A stretch of 64,000 bases of DNA from Chiua virens (GCA_019787685.1 JAHNUO010000011.1:62001-126000), one strand, 5' to 3'; shown: positions 11,669-22,839, counted from the first letter of the stretch. The notes: generated by a model not told the origin, from the sequence alone. Translations and numbers: made by a program.

Positions 11669-11876
11669 CATCCCTTGGGTATAGATTCCCAAATGGACAA
11701 CTCTCAGCAATGCCTGAGTTTTCACTCATCTCTCTGGTAGCAACCCGCTGACCAGAAACCCTTGTTTGACTCTTCAGCACACCACATATCAAGTGGTGGT
11801 TGTTTGAGTTATCGCAGCCACTTGGTACTTAGTGCTTTTGTGGCTATGCTAGGTTCTACCTGGAACTATCGTAACA

Positions 11877-12994
11877 GTAATGTCCTGGTTCAAATTTTAG
11901 AGAAAACGGCAATCCGAATGATGAGTCATAAATGATTTAAGAATTTTGAGGGAAGGATGTGATAAGTAGACCAAACAAAGTGCAAACAAAGTGTAGATGC
12001 CTTATAATGGTTCTGTTACAGTCTAAAATGTGTTGCCTCTGCCCCTTCTTTGCCCAACAAAGGAAAGAAACGGACTTGCAAGGATACCATCACCCAACCC
12101 TTGATCCAGGATTCAATGTCAACCACTGAACCATTGGCACAGTTGTCTTGCCCCAAATCCCAAAATGTGGTGGATGCTATGGATATTGATCTGAACTCAC
12201 AACCCAATCCTACTACATCAGAGGATGATGTCAATATCTCTTGGCATGCAATGGCAGACATGACAATTGATGAAGAATCCCCTGATGCTGATGAGCAGAG
12301 AGTGCTTGCAGGTCTTCATGGGGAGAAAGATGGCAAGAAGTTGGGAAGGGCAAGGGAAAGGACAAGAAAAAGGACAGGAAGAAACATCATGTAAGTTCTT
12401 CATTCCTCAGTCCCCCCACCTTAGGTTATTATATAGGTGATTTTGTATGGGAGTTTGGGTTCAGGAGGGGTTCTGGCTACAGAAAATAGAGAAATGAAGG
12501 GAATTGATGTCATGGTTAGGCTGTAAGATGGGATAGATTTGGATGATATTGATAATATAAATTGGGTAGAGGAATAGAAGTGAAAGTACACATAGTATGA
12601 ACTTGAAACATAATGATGAGTTTGACAAATATAGGAAGCACAATGAAAACAAGGAGAAAATGAGTATAGAATATGCAATATGGACTAAAGTAACAATGCA
12701 TAAATAATATTGATAAAAACAGATGGATTATAATTTCATAACAATAATGCAATATAGAGGGGTTAATTGTAATGTGTGGAGAGTGAAGAAGCAAAGGATA
12801 GATATGTACACAATGTGGAAGGGAGACAATTTGCATGGATTGTATGTATATATAAAATATAAGATATGTATATGAATGACACAATAAGAAACTTAGTACA
12901 ATTGGGTATATCTATAAATAGAAGAGACAATGTAATAAGTACAAATTTGAACATGTATACTAGATATACATAATTTGTATATAAATATGGATAT
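11877..12994. pseudogene. CpG-poor gene-like fragment and AT-rich spacer
   Basis: A plus-strand frame at 12050-12394 (from MPNKGKKRTCKDTITQ) is Ser/Thr/Asp-rich with a basic end (RARERTRKRTGRN), and stops inside a GTAAGT donor-like site. It looks like a first exon or a transposon-protein start, but no partner exon is found. The rest (12421-12994) is very AT-rich; its minus-strand frames are low complexity and not credible. CpG is almost absent. Confidence 0.35.
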
Positions 12995-13582
12995 TGTTAG
13001 AGACTGTGCAACTCGGAGGTAGCCAACTCTGGATCTCTGGAGTTGTAGCATTGGACAGGACTTGGCTTCACCATATGTGGTATGCCCTTGTCATGGTCTG
13101 TCCCTGTATTTTGGACATGCAGAGAACAGAGGTAGATGTAAGACTCAACACATAAAGTGGAGTCAAGTGGAGTAGAGACCATCAAGGTCTTCTCGGAGTG
13201 TTCGGAGTGAGTCATACAAATAAACTAATATTCAGACTGAAGTTACAATTGAAGTAACTACGGTTTATATACTTGGAGGAAACATAATGATTAGTCATGG
13301 AGTAAGGAGATGAATAATACAGAGAAACAGAGAATGACTAATTCTGAGTAAGATGGGAGATCAGGAAACTACATAGCTGGAGGTAAGTTGGGTACTGAGG
13401 AAGCCGGAGCTGTGCTCATAAGCGAGACACAGGTTATGTACTAAAATGAAAAGAGAAAACATATATATGTAACGGAGGTCCAGGGTCACAGAGTTGCATC
13501 CTGAGGGAGATTGACCTGGAGTTATTGTCTAAGAGAATCAGAGTTATATCTGGAGGAACAGAGAACGGAGCAGTATATGACA
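12995..13582 (+). mobile_element. Solo LTR C3 (family C, diverged, 588 bp)
   Basis: It starts TGTTAGAGAC and ends AGTATATGACA, with a perfect 5-bp duplication GATAT (12990-12994 and 13583-13587). Internally it follows the C1 order: GACTTGGCTTCACC, CCCTTGTCA, a GGTTTATATACT promoter-like site and AGCGAGACACAGGTTA. Most CpG sites of C1 are TG or CA here, so it is an older copy or subfamily. Confidence 0.82.
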
Positions 13583-13761
13583 GATATGGATAAAATCTAT
13601 GATCAGAAACTGATAAGAATTGTTGCAACAACAAGATATCACATTGTGCAACTTGAAGAACTGCGGACAAAGTGGTAAATAGAGCAATACAAGCATCAAA
13701 AGAGATCACATGGACAGTATGAAGTTTCAGATCTGAAATGTCAAGGATGCAAGAAGGTAGG

Positions 13762-13794
13762 TGTTATGATAGCTCTGGGTAGGAACTAGCATAG
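13762..13794 (-). mobile_element. LTR B4 fragment (inverted terminal 33 bp of family B)
   Basis: TGTTATGATAGCTCTGGG and the bases up to CTAGCATAG are the reverse complement of the B3 3' end. The rest of this inverted B copy is missing, because the next base starts LTR C2. Confidence 0.65.
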
Positions 13795-14356
13795 TGTTAA
13801 GACCAGGTCTACTCAGGGTATGAACTCTAGAACTCCAGAGTTATTCTTGCAGAGGGACTTGGCTTCACTGTGTGTGGTGTGCCCTTGTCACGAGTCTGTC
13901 CTTTATTTCAGAGAACGGAGGTCGGAGGTGAGACTTAACACCAAAGTGAAGTCGAGCAGAGGTAAGACCGTCGAGGTCTTATGGAGTTCGGAGGGAATAG
14001 AAGGTAAAACTAATATTCAGACTGAGGGTACAAAGTCAGAGTACTACAGTTTATATACTTGGAGTAGAATGGAGATTAGTAATGGGGTTGGTAAGAAACT
14101 GAGTAAGACGGAAATCGGGAAAGTATGTAACTGGAGTGGAGCTGGGTATGTACAGAGGCCAGAGCTGTGCTGTTAAGCGAGACACAGGTTATTACTAATG
14201 TAACACTAGTATGAAAAGAGACAAGAGGAAATCGAGAAGGTTCTAAGTGAAGTCCAGAGATCAGGAGTTATGTCCGGAGAGAGATTGTACCAGAGTTATG
14301 AAGGAGTAAACCCGGAGATCTCAGAGTTGGATTGATGAGATATACGGGATATGACA
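13795..14356 (+). mobile_element. Solo LTR C2 (family C, 562 bp) with mismatched flanks
   Basis: It starts TGTTAAGACC and ends GGGATATGACA, nearly colinear with C1. Many C1 CpG sites are CA or TG here, for example GACCGGG has become GACCAGG. It lacks a target-site duplication: the left flank is CATAG (inside an inverted B end) and the right flank is GTGCA (inside an inverted A copy). This fits recombination between two different C elements that removed the DNA between them. Confidence 0.8.
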
Positions 14357-14630
14357 GTGCACATCTGTCTCACATCATTTTCAGTTGACATTTGTTTTCT
14401 CTCGCTCTCCTTGTATTTTCTCAATCCAGATTTGGACTGCCATGTCCGCTTTTCCATCCATTTTAATCTGGATTTGCCCCAGATTCATCTCGGACTACTT
14501 AAAAACCATTTCTTGTCATTCACCAACTCAGTGTTGTCCCTGGGTTGAATGGAATCACATTTCCTTCACCCTCTTTTCATTCTTTCAATCCCCCTGAGTA
14601 TTCCACTACAGCCAGGATTTATTACCTTCA
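14357..14630 (-). mobile_element. LTR A2 (family A, inverted, truncated)
   Basis: This is the reverse complement of the first half of A1: it runs from GATGTGAGACAGATGCAC back to the family A start, read here as ATTACCTTCA (14621-14630). It is cut at LTR C2. Sites such as CCGTTCGACC in A1 are CpG-depleted here. Confidence 0.75.
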
Positions 14631-14640
14631 GCAAAGAATA

Positions 14641-14962
14641 TGTTGCCTGAAATGATGTGCTATCTTTCATTTCCCTTATCACTGACTCATCAAGGCAGTG
14701 CAGGGCTATGCCCCTTATCTATAACTCATTATGACTCTTATCTATTCACACCTTATCATCCAATAGGATGCCTTATGCTTATCCACATAGTTCATACTCA
14801 GCTTAGAACTCCAACATCCATGTAGTATATAAACCCCATGAATTGAGACCAAGAAACTCTAACAAAGTTCTCTTGGAGTTTTTGCCTCTTTGCTGGACTG
14901 AACCACCTCTTCACTCTACATCTATACTTAACAGTCTAGCTTTGTTCTAGGTTGTTTCAACA
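14641..14962 (+). mobile_element. Candidate LTR D (322 bp)
   Basis: It starts TGTTGCCTG and ends GTTTCAACA, with TGTTG/CAACA inverted ends and a TATATAAACC motif near 14827, as expected of an LTR. Flanks (GAATA and TATCT) do not form a target-site duplication and no second copy is present, so this is tentative. Confidence 0.35.
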
Positions 14963-15033
14963 TATCTCTTTGACTCTTGTGAGATAGAAGAAATAGAAGC
15001 ATATCAAACCACATATGAAAATACTTCTTTCAT

Positions 15034-16639
15034 ATGTTAAAAGACACCATAGCAATTGTTGAGAAGCTGACTGGTTCTGAGAACAACAATGCCAATATTA
15101 CTCAACTAGTGTTGAAAAACCTGCTTACTAAGTTGCAATGTCTTTGTATGGGTTTTAATCCAACCATATAATCTGTCATTAAAGTACAAACATGCCTACC
15201 ACTTTTGAGGTCAATTGCCATTCAAGTGATAATTGGCATTTGAAATTCCACTGGTATTTCTGTCTTGCCAGGACAAGAAGGAAAAGCCAAGATTAACCTT
15301 GGTACTGCACCAGCAGAGGTATGTGATTCAATTTTATTTAATATATTTTGAATTTTAGTGCATGTGTAACTTATATTGATCAATAGTTTAGTCTATTTCT
15401 TGGATTGTACCAAAGTCAAGCTTGGCTGGAAAGGAAGACATGGAGAAACTGTATCTGAATTGAACTTTGACAAGGCATAAAAGTGTTTCTCAATCAAAAG
15501 ATACAAGTAAAAGATAAGAAAAAGCAAGAGAAGATAATCAACAAAGCATATTTGACCTCACTAGTATTATGAATGTAAGCATACTAACAAAATCAAATAG
15601 CTTATAATGCTCTTTATGGAGCATCAGCATTTGGTCCTGCCATCTCTGAATGCCATCATGGAAGAGATTTACATGATTGGCTATATATCAAACATCAATT
15701 AAGAAGTGAAAAGGCTTCTGAAACTGATTGGAGATCACAAATGAAAAAATGTGCTCAAGAACTTCATGGATACCTATGCAAAAGAGCTCAAACCCAAACA
15801 GAGCAGTATTGTTGGACCAAAAGCTAGCATGGACTTGTACACAAATGGCCTCACAGATTCTTCCTTGAAACCACAGAAAGAATATTTCAAACTCTTTACA
15901 AACTTTTTTGAGCCTCCATTGTAGACTAGAAAGCAATCATGACTGCTCAAGAGAAACATATATTTGTTACTCATGCACTGAAAGAAGATATGAGGCTAAA
16001 TAAATAGCACAACATCATTGGTTGGGCCCCTATCTGGTTGTTATATCAAGCCCTCATTACAAAGATCAAAAGCTTCATTTCATGGAATAACCTGAGCCAG
16101 CAGCCAATGAACTCAGCCAATATGTTCAAGCAAATTATAAAGGAGAAACTGCCAGAGTAGCTATAGAGTGGGCAATTCAAGCACCTCACAATAAAACAAA
16201 TGCTATTAAAATGGTGTATCAAATCATGGACCTATTGAAGCAATCTGGACTTGGAAGCGTTGAACTGCCAAATGAAGAAAAGAAAATTAACAATAGTCTT
16301 CAATGTACATATGACATATAGTGCACACATGACTTTCACCTTGGACTTGTGTGCCCTCTGACAACCTGCATTCTTAGTTCAGCATGCTGGAAGTACAATG
16401 TTATTGCAATCAACAACAATCAGATCAACACTTTATATCACAACATCACAACATACATTCCCAACAATGTGATGTATGGCTGCTATGATGCCATTGTGTG
16501 GTGGTTGGGCCATCAGACCGCAGAGATTCTTTCTTCAAACAGTTTCTTGACTAAACAGCAGGGCATTCCTACCCTAATTACCTCTGAAACAGTTGGTAGA
16601 AAGCATCCATTGGATGATGGCAACACAAGGGATCAGTGA
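15034..16639 (+). pseudogene. Degenerate, CpG-free coding fragments of unknown family
   Basis: Several plus-strand pieces read like protein: 15034-15171 (45 codons from MLKDTIAIVEKLTGSE), 15757-15924 (MDTYAKELKPKQSSIVGPKA and on) and 16349-16639 (with CYDAIVWWLGHQTAEIL). Between them lie a possible GTATGT..TTTTAG intron (about 15319-15358) and stop codons. I recognise no domain. It may be the decayed interior of a transposable element or a dead host gene. The 14963-17052 stretch has only two CpG dinucleotides (near 16256 and 16518). Confidence 0.35.
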
Positions 16640-17052
16640 TTTACCCCTCATAAGGTTGCTGCCTTAGCTAGATGTAGACAGTCAGAAGATCATCAGCAAA
16701 CTACCCCTTTCCCATAATTGAGGCTCCAGGCTTGACAGACCATGACAGTCTGGAGGATCCTGGAAGATCCTGGAAGAGTTCTGGAAAATGCTAGGAAATA
16801 CTGGAGAAATCTTTATAACATTTTTATAAACATTTTTATTCATAGCAACTAGCAGAAACCATTTATAAGCAAATGCTTGTACCAACAATCCTAGGTGAAG
16901 ACACCTTTTCAACTTTGATCTTTACTATGTATATTAGATAAAAGCAAAGAGTATTGGCATGCTCAAAAAGACACAGAGATGGATTTTGATGGTGTCACCA
17001 CCTATGTCTCCATAAATACCACTTAGTATGTGCTTGATGAAGAAAAGGCATG

Positions 17053-17789
17053 TGTTATGATTCATTCTTTTACTTTTACTTTGACTTCACTATGCTCAGT
17101 ACTGCAGGTACATCACTACATTTGTCTTCCTTTCACTACACTCTGCAGGGCTTACCCTTGCCTATGCTTATCTCAGCATTGGCCTAATTCTTTGTCCTTT
17201 ATCTTTCATCTTGCTTCGTTAATGCGACTCCAGCCTAACCTGCTGTTCTGTTATTGCTTATCTGTTCCTCATCATTAGTCATTTCATTCTTGTCATTATC
17301 TGATGGCATCACCCTTTGTCATTTCACTTTCATCATCATCTACTGCTCCTGCATCATACAATTCCCTTTTGGCCTTATTGGTTCTGCTCTTCTTGGCCAC
17401 CCCTTTGCCCTGCTTTAGTTTACATATATAAATCCTTGATGATACTCCTGTATTCCTTAGTCTTGATCTATGCAATCTAGCTGAGTATCATCAATCCTCC
17501 TTGGGCTTCACCTAAGCCATCCCTTTGTTGCTGTGACCAATGCCCAGCTCCTTGGTCCACCTCAATCACAAGAGAAAGTCTTCAGTCCTTTGGGTATAGA
17601 TTCCCAACAAGACACTCTCAGCAACACCTGAGTTCTAACTCATCTCACTGGTAGCCTATGCTGACCAGTAACCCTCCTTGAACTCTTCAGTGCACCATAT
17701 ATCTAGTGGTGGTTGTTTGAGTTATCACAGCCACTAGATACTTGGTACTTTTGTGTCTATGCTAGGCCCTACCCTGGACTATCATAACA
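17053..17789 (+). mobile_element. Solo LTR B3 (family B, 737 bp)
   Basis: It starts TGTTATGATT and ends CTATCATAACA, with a perfect 5-bp duplication GCATG (17048-17052 and 17790-17794). It aligns with B1 along its length, but B1 CpG sites are TG or CA here (CGTCGCTGCGACCAACG in B1 reads TGTTGCTGTGACCAATG). This is the oldest-looking intact B copy. Confidence 0.85.
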
Positions 17790-18659
17790 GCATGCACTCA
17801 AGATACTGATCAATTTGCCCATCATATGAAGACCCTGGAAATAAGACTTTTGGGCTCTGAAGAAAGCACAAAATGTCCTCACATCAAAACAACAGACTTG
17901 GCAAAAAAATGGCTACAAAGGCCCTAGTGGTGTATGCTTTGTTACCATGTTGAGTTTTTTGTTGTGGTGATATACTATGTCAACCCAATATCAATTAGCA
18001 AGTGGAAGTGTCTAGCCTTCAGAGGCTCATAGTGCATCTTAAGTAGCTCCAAACACAAGTCAATTCAATCACTGATTATAATGTATGGATGCACTAAACT
18101 ACAGTGGTAATATAGCTGAAATTTGGTGGAGCCATAAATAGTACTTACCCTTGGCTATAGAATTGCCCCCTGAGTCATGTGATTTGAATGACAGACTGTG
18201 GAGATATGGGTTATACCATAGAATGGGTTTTTTAGGTTAATGATCCAGACAATCATCCAATCAAGGCCATACTCAATAATGCCATGCAAGAAAATGGACA
18301 CAAACCATGTGAATCAGGGGCATGTGTTACTGGCATTGAACTCTCACAGCAGACAATCTGCTCTATCCAGTTATATTGAGATACATTAAAGTGTCAACAC
18401 CCTTCATCAGCACATGCCTGTTCAGCACAGATCATAACCCTTCTGGTTCTGAGTTGAGCTTAAGTTCCTCAAGTTCAAGTTCATTAGAATCCAACAACTT
18501 GAATGACAGATCCACTATCAATTCCAGTGGTACAAGTACAACCTCCCACAACTTGACTACTAGTAGCATGGTTTATTTGTGCCTCTTAGTACAACAACTT
18601 GAAATGCTGGGGACATTCTCTTTGTTGGAGCCAAGTCTAACATTCCAATCCTAAAGCAC
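17790..18659. other. AT-rich spacer without supported gene
   Basis: CpG-poor DNA between LTRs B3 and A3. A short Ser/Asn-rich frame (18376-18654) is present but has no recognisable motif. Nothing else is supported. Confidence 0.4.
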
Positions 18660-19226
18660 TGAAGGTACTAAATCCTGGCTGGAGTGTAGGATTCAGGAGG
18701 ATTGAAAGAAAAGAAAAGGGTGAAGGAATGTGATTCCATTCAACCTAGGGACTACACTGAGTTGGTGAATGATGGAAAATAGATTTTTTAGTGGTTTGAG
18801 ATGAATCCAAGCAAGGAAAGGAGAGAAAATGAACATCAATGGAAAACAATGTAAGACAGATGCACATGGGCAAAAAGCTAATGAATTCTTGTCAATATAG
18901 ACTGTTTATAGTCCTTGGGCATGCCCTTAGACTCATCCTAAGTAGATAACATAAAAAAAAGAAAAATCATGTATGGCATAAGGTTCAAGGGGTATCCAAA
19001 CATCCCTGCAAGGGCTGTGTGACAGGATCTAAGCCTATATTAAGTATGAATAAAGAACAATAAAATAAAATAAAATAATCCAGGGCAGCACAAGCACAGA
19101 TACATCAATCTGGATAAGTTCACACATATGATCAAGTGGATATGGGTGAATAGCTGTGAGTTGTGACAACAAGTGAAAAGTGAGAGAAATGGTGAATATC
19201 AATGTAGGTGTGTTCACACTCCTACA
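18660..19226 (+). mobile_element. LTR A3 (family A, CpG-decayed)
   Basis: It starts TGAAGGTACT and follows A1 through GGTGAAGGAATGTGATTCC, CACTGAGTTGGTGAATGA and CATCCCTGCAAGGGCTG. The assigned end, CTCCTACA at 19226, mirrors A1, but the flanks (AGCAC and GTCAT) do not match, so the 3' edge is approximate. An (AAAAT)n run lies at about 19051-19075. CpG sites of A1 are nearly all lost. Confidence 0.65.
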
Positions 19227-19229
19227 GTC

Positions 19230-19694
19230 ATGGTGCTTCACACTGCAACTCAACTTGAATGTTGCTTTCATCCTCACTGAGATGAACATGCCATTGTCCC
19301 AATTAGATGGGTCTATGCCCTTCCCTTTAGTAGTCAAATGGCCTTCAAGCTTTCCCTGTGAGGGTTCTGTGTTGATGTCTGGGTGCACTGTAATTCTTTG
19401 CATGCAGGATTGAATTCTATTCCTGTCTTTAACTATGAGGTTCCTCTCAGCCTTGTTCATGGTACAAGTAAAACTAGCTTTGTTTTGTGTAATGTGATTA
19501 TGATTGTCTGATACAAAGGTTTGCTTGTGCCTCTCATGCTCAGGCTGGTCATCCCAATGGGCTACCTGACATGGAATGTTGCTGTTTGTGATGACATTGG
19601 GCTTTCTCCTTGCCCAATGTTTGGCTCTCAGCTGAGCTCTGATAGTGGGACATGGCCCCCAAACCCATGCAAAGGCACTGCCTTCACTGGACAA
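19230..19694 (-). pseudogene. Open minus-strand frame of unknown family in CpG-poor DNA
   Basis: About 155 codons remain open on the minus strand, upstream of LTR A3, starting near 19694 (MSSEGSAFAWVWGPCPTIRA). The composition is ordinary, with Trp, Cys and His, but I recognise no domain and see no introns. It is probably the remains of an element or host gene. Confidence 0.25.
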
Positions 19695-19898
19695 CAGTCC
19701 ATTTCACCTGATTCTCCTGGCCTTCAACATCTAGAGTCATGGGCATAGACTGTCCTAGAAACAGCACAATAGATACCTGCCTTTCAGCATGCAAAGGGAA
19801 ATTTCTTTTGGAGCCAGAGTTCAGACTAGTCTTGCATGCAGAATGTGTTCATGGTCTTGCCTGAGCAGCAGCATGAATAGATCACAGCACAGCATGTA

Positions 19899-21130
19899 GT
19901 GGTACACCCATTGAAATTCAATCAGGGGAGTGATGAGCCTTTGGAGACCCAGGTGGCTGACTTTGGCAAAATGCAGACCAAATGGGGGGTAGATCAGATT
20001 TCCAGCACTCATTATGGGACTAAAGCAACCACATTGTTCAAGGTGCTGTGGATAATGGGTGACATCCCTTGGATGCCTTATGCTGAGATGCAACACCTAG
20101 ATGCTCTCAAAGATTATCTGGAACTGTCATATGTGACAGAGATCAAGAACTTACTGCATGGTGAAGGTCACTTGCCTAACAGCAATCTGCAGATATTTAA
20201 CAGGGTATGCTCAATCCATGGTGCCTGAACACACCCCTCTTATGTGCCCTTCACTTCACTGACTCAGATTAGCAAAACCTGATTTGGCTGTCCAGCACTG
20301 TCCAGCACTATGACTCACTATGGACAACTATGAACCACTATAGCACTATGGCCATAGGGACATGAAAAGTCAGATTTTGTTGATGCAGAGGTGGCACCCA
20401 AATGTCCTTAGTCAAAACTATGGACAATCTCTCTCAATCTTGCAACATCTATACTGTTGGAGAGGTCTTTGTCTTTGTTGATCCCAATGATACCCATGGC
20501 CTGGAGCCATTCTATGCCCCTCATTGGCACATGCATTTATGCTTGGATTACAGTCGCCAGCCTGAGATCATATCCACAATGGTTCAGAGTAATCCAACTG
20601 TTCACCAACCTATCAGGTACAATATTGTCACCTGCACCCTAACACAGAAGCTGGCATCAACTCTAGCTTCTCCCAATGGGATGTGCAGGGACAAGTGATC
20701 CCTCCCATTTTTCCAGAGCCAAACCCTGATGCCTTATTTGGTAATAGACCACCCCAACCTCCTCTCACAGCAACACAGTCCCACACCTCCAGCCTTGCCA
20801 ACATGATTGCCAATCAGGCAGTTGCACATACTGGTGGTTGGTGTGGTGGAAACAGGCCCTATGGTGGAGTAATTGGCAGTAGGCACAAACAATAGGAGGG
20901 GTGCTACAATTCAACATGGGCAAATACATGGGGGCAGTCCTCCTCGCACTCTGTCAGTTGTGAATTTGGTCCTGGGTGGAATTAACTGGGATGCCACGAT
21001 TGAAGAACACCTTGCAAATTCTACCTTGCAGTCTCAGGCCGAGGGCAGTGGGTCCCAAGCAGCTGAAGAAGATTCTGTCATGGAGAACCAGAGTGAGCAG
21101 GCATGGAGCATGCTGGAGGGATGGATGTAG
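19899..21130 (+). pseudogene. Degenerate multi-piece coding region, unknown family
   Basis: Successive plus-strand pieces read like one decayed protein: 19899-20228 (contains ATTLFKVLWIMGDIPWMPYA and HLDALKDYLELS), 20402-20698 (with VFVFVDPNDTHGLEPFYAPH) and 20683-21130 (Pro/Ser/Gly-rich, ending SMLEGWM). The WxxGDxxWxPYxxxxHLxAL pattern is one I associate loosely with repeated ORFs in Agaricomycete genomes; that is recollection, not a search result. Frames shift between pieces. Confidence 0.35.
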
Positions 21131-21342
21131 CAATGTGGTCGTTTCAACTTGCTGGACATGGATGCCTAGGCCTTGGAGAGGCCAGCTTTGTTGTGCACGT
21201 AACCCAAGTTCCTTAGAAATTAGCAGGGAGTTTTACATAAACTGCAACCGTTTCAGAGGACTCTTCTCTGTATGAACAACGTCACAGACATGGTCAACTT
21301 GTCGGGACTCGAAAATACACGCTGACAAGACCACCACCCCCG

Positions 21343-22611
21343 ATGGTACGCGTGCGCAATTGGTTTGTTAGGAGAACAAACGCAGGCTATAGATCTACAG
21401 ACATGCCAGTGCGTATCGAACCATCAGACGATGACATGATGGACGACGACCACGAGCACACGAAACTCGACGACGAGATTGACCCAGAGGAGGACGACGA
21501 CGACGACGACGACGAACCAGAGCCGGAAGAGGTCAGTTCGATGCACATCCACCTGCTGACTCGCTCACTGTTTGCAGGACGTGGAATCAGACGAGCTGTC
21601 GCCCCCACCCTCGCCCCACAAACCGCGGCTCAAGATCAAGCTCAAGCTGCCTCAGATCCTCAGCCCGAACGAATCCTCAAGCAGAGGGCCGTCCACCCCC
21701 AGCGGTGAACCAAGCCGACCACCCTCGCACCGTGGTGTCTCTAGGGGTATGCGTCACATCCTAGTTTTGCTCGACCGCTCAACGGGTGCGCGTTGTAGAC
21801 ATTGAATCGGAAGACGAGGACGATGAAGACGAAGTCGTGGGCGGGTCCACGCACCCAATGACATCCCGCCAAGCCGTCCTTGCCAGCGTGGTCGATTCGT
21901 CTCACGTCTCTCTTTGTCCGTACCCTTCATGTGTCCGTTGACTCCCCAATGATTCATGCGCACACAGCGGAATCATCGCGCAGCAAGAAGAAACAGCTCA
22001 CGGAATCCGAAATCGCGCTACGACGCGAAGAGACCGCTCGCAAGCGCAAGAATCTGACCGAGAAAAAACTCGAGGACGAAAAGGTGCGCTGCCAACCGTG
22101 GGTGGTCATCGATGGACGGAAGTGACGCATCAGACAGGTAGAAACCATCAACCGTTTGCTCAAGAAGCAGTCCAAATCTAAAAACAAGCGCAACGTGCTG
22201 TCGACCGCGGACGATCGCACCCCGGTCTCTGCTACGCCTGCCGTTGTGCAGTCTACTCTTGATGGTTCGGAAGCGCCAGAGGGAGAGGTGCTCGAGCCTG
22301 TCGAGATCGTTCCTACCATGTATCGGTGGGTGTCGAGTACCAAGCCAATTTCTGGTAATGCAGAGCCGGCGTCTCGGGATGATAAGGACGGTCGACTGAG
22401 GCTGACATTCTCTGTACCGGTGTCGATACTCCCCCATGGTGGCGTACCAACACCGCAAGCTACGCTGCCACCAGCGGAGAAGCCTGTATGCGATGTGAGC
22501 GGGTGTAATCGAGCGAGAAAGTATCGGCTCGTCAAGGATTGGTTAAAGGGCGCGTGTGGGATGGAACATCTCAAAATGCTGGAGCATCAGATGGAAGTTG
22601 ACGTTGTCTGA
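21343..22611 (+). CDS. INO80 complex subunit Ies2/INO80B-like protein, copy 1
   Basis: Exons from 21343 (or ATG 21403, where MPVRIEPSDDD begins) to 22611. Order of parts: an acidic N-terminus with a run of seven Asp; a proline/serine plus basic segment (PHKPRLKIKLKLPQILSP); an acidic DIESEDEDDEDEVVGG segment; the PAPA-1 domain (KKKQLTESEIALRREETARK, then ETINRLLKKQ); and a C-terminal HIT-type zinc-finger-like module (CDVSGCNRARKYR..GACGMEHLKML). Ies2 works in the nucleus, stimulating the INO80 chromatin remodeller. An intron starts GTCAGT after EPEPEE and another after HRGVSR. All domains are intact, so this copy may be functional although it lies at the edge of a transposon island and lacks the divergent neighbour of copy 2. 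Confidence 0.78.
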
Positions 22612-22839
22612 AACGAGGTGTTGAGTCTGTCCCTCTTGTTGTGCACATTCGTTGTTGATCTGCATATGGATCGTTCGTGTTGCTATCATATTCTCCAGCG
22701 TTCCAGTCAAATTCCTTGTCGTAAAGAGTGTTACGATGTCGCTTTTTGATCAGGTACCTTTGTGTTCAAGAGCAGATAATGTATCGATCAGGAGTAATGA
22801 GGCCGAGGATCATCAGACTTGGGGCCCCATACCACTCGA

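Larger units (their letters stand above)
9961..11876 (+). mobile_element. Solo LTR B2 (family B), interrupted by LTRs A1 and C1
   Basis: It starts TGTTACGATT at 9961 and ends ATCGTAACA at 11876, with a perfect 5-bp duplication GTAAT on both sides (9956-9960 and 11877-11881). The B sequence is in three pieces: 9961-10080, about 10694-10814 and 11382-11876. Removing the two insertions leaves about 726 bp, close to B1 (761) and B3 (737). The shared 3' half includes the AGTATAAATACC promoter-like motif and GGGTATAGATTCCCAA. The interruptions show that A and C elements were active after B. Confidence 0.82.

Noticed and set aside
12421..12954. Long minus-strand frames rich in Ile, Tyr, Ser and His
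   Set aside because: They come from an A-rich, CpG-free spacer; composition is biased and frames overlap each other. No motif.
14357..19226. A2 and A3 as the two LTRs of one full-length element
   Set aside because: They are in opposite orientations and each is truncated or lacks matching flanks, so they cannot be a 5'/3' LTR pair.
21453..21532. GAC trinucleotide run as a possible microsatellite artefact
   Set aside because: It encodes a conserved acidic tract in both Ies2 copies (seven and eight Asp), so it is coding and not a separate repeat feature.
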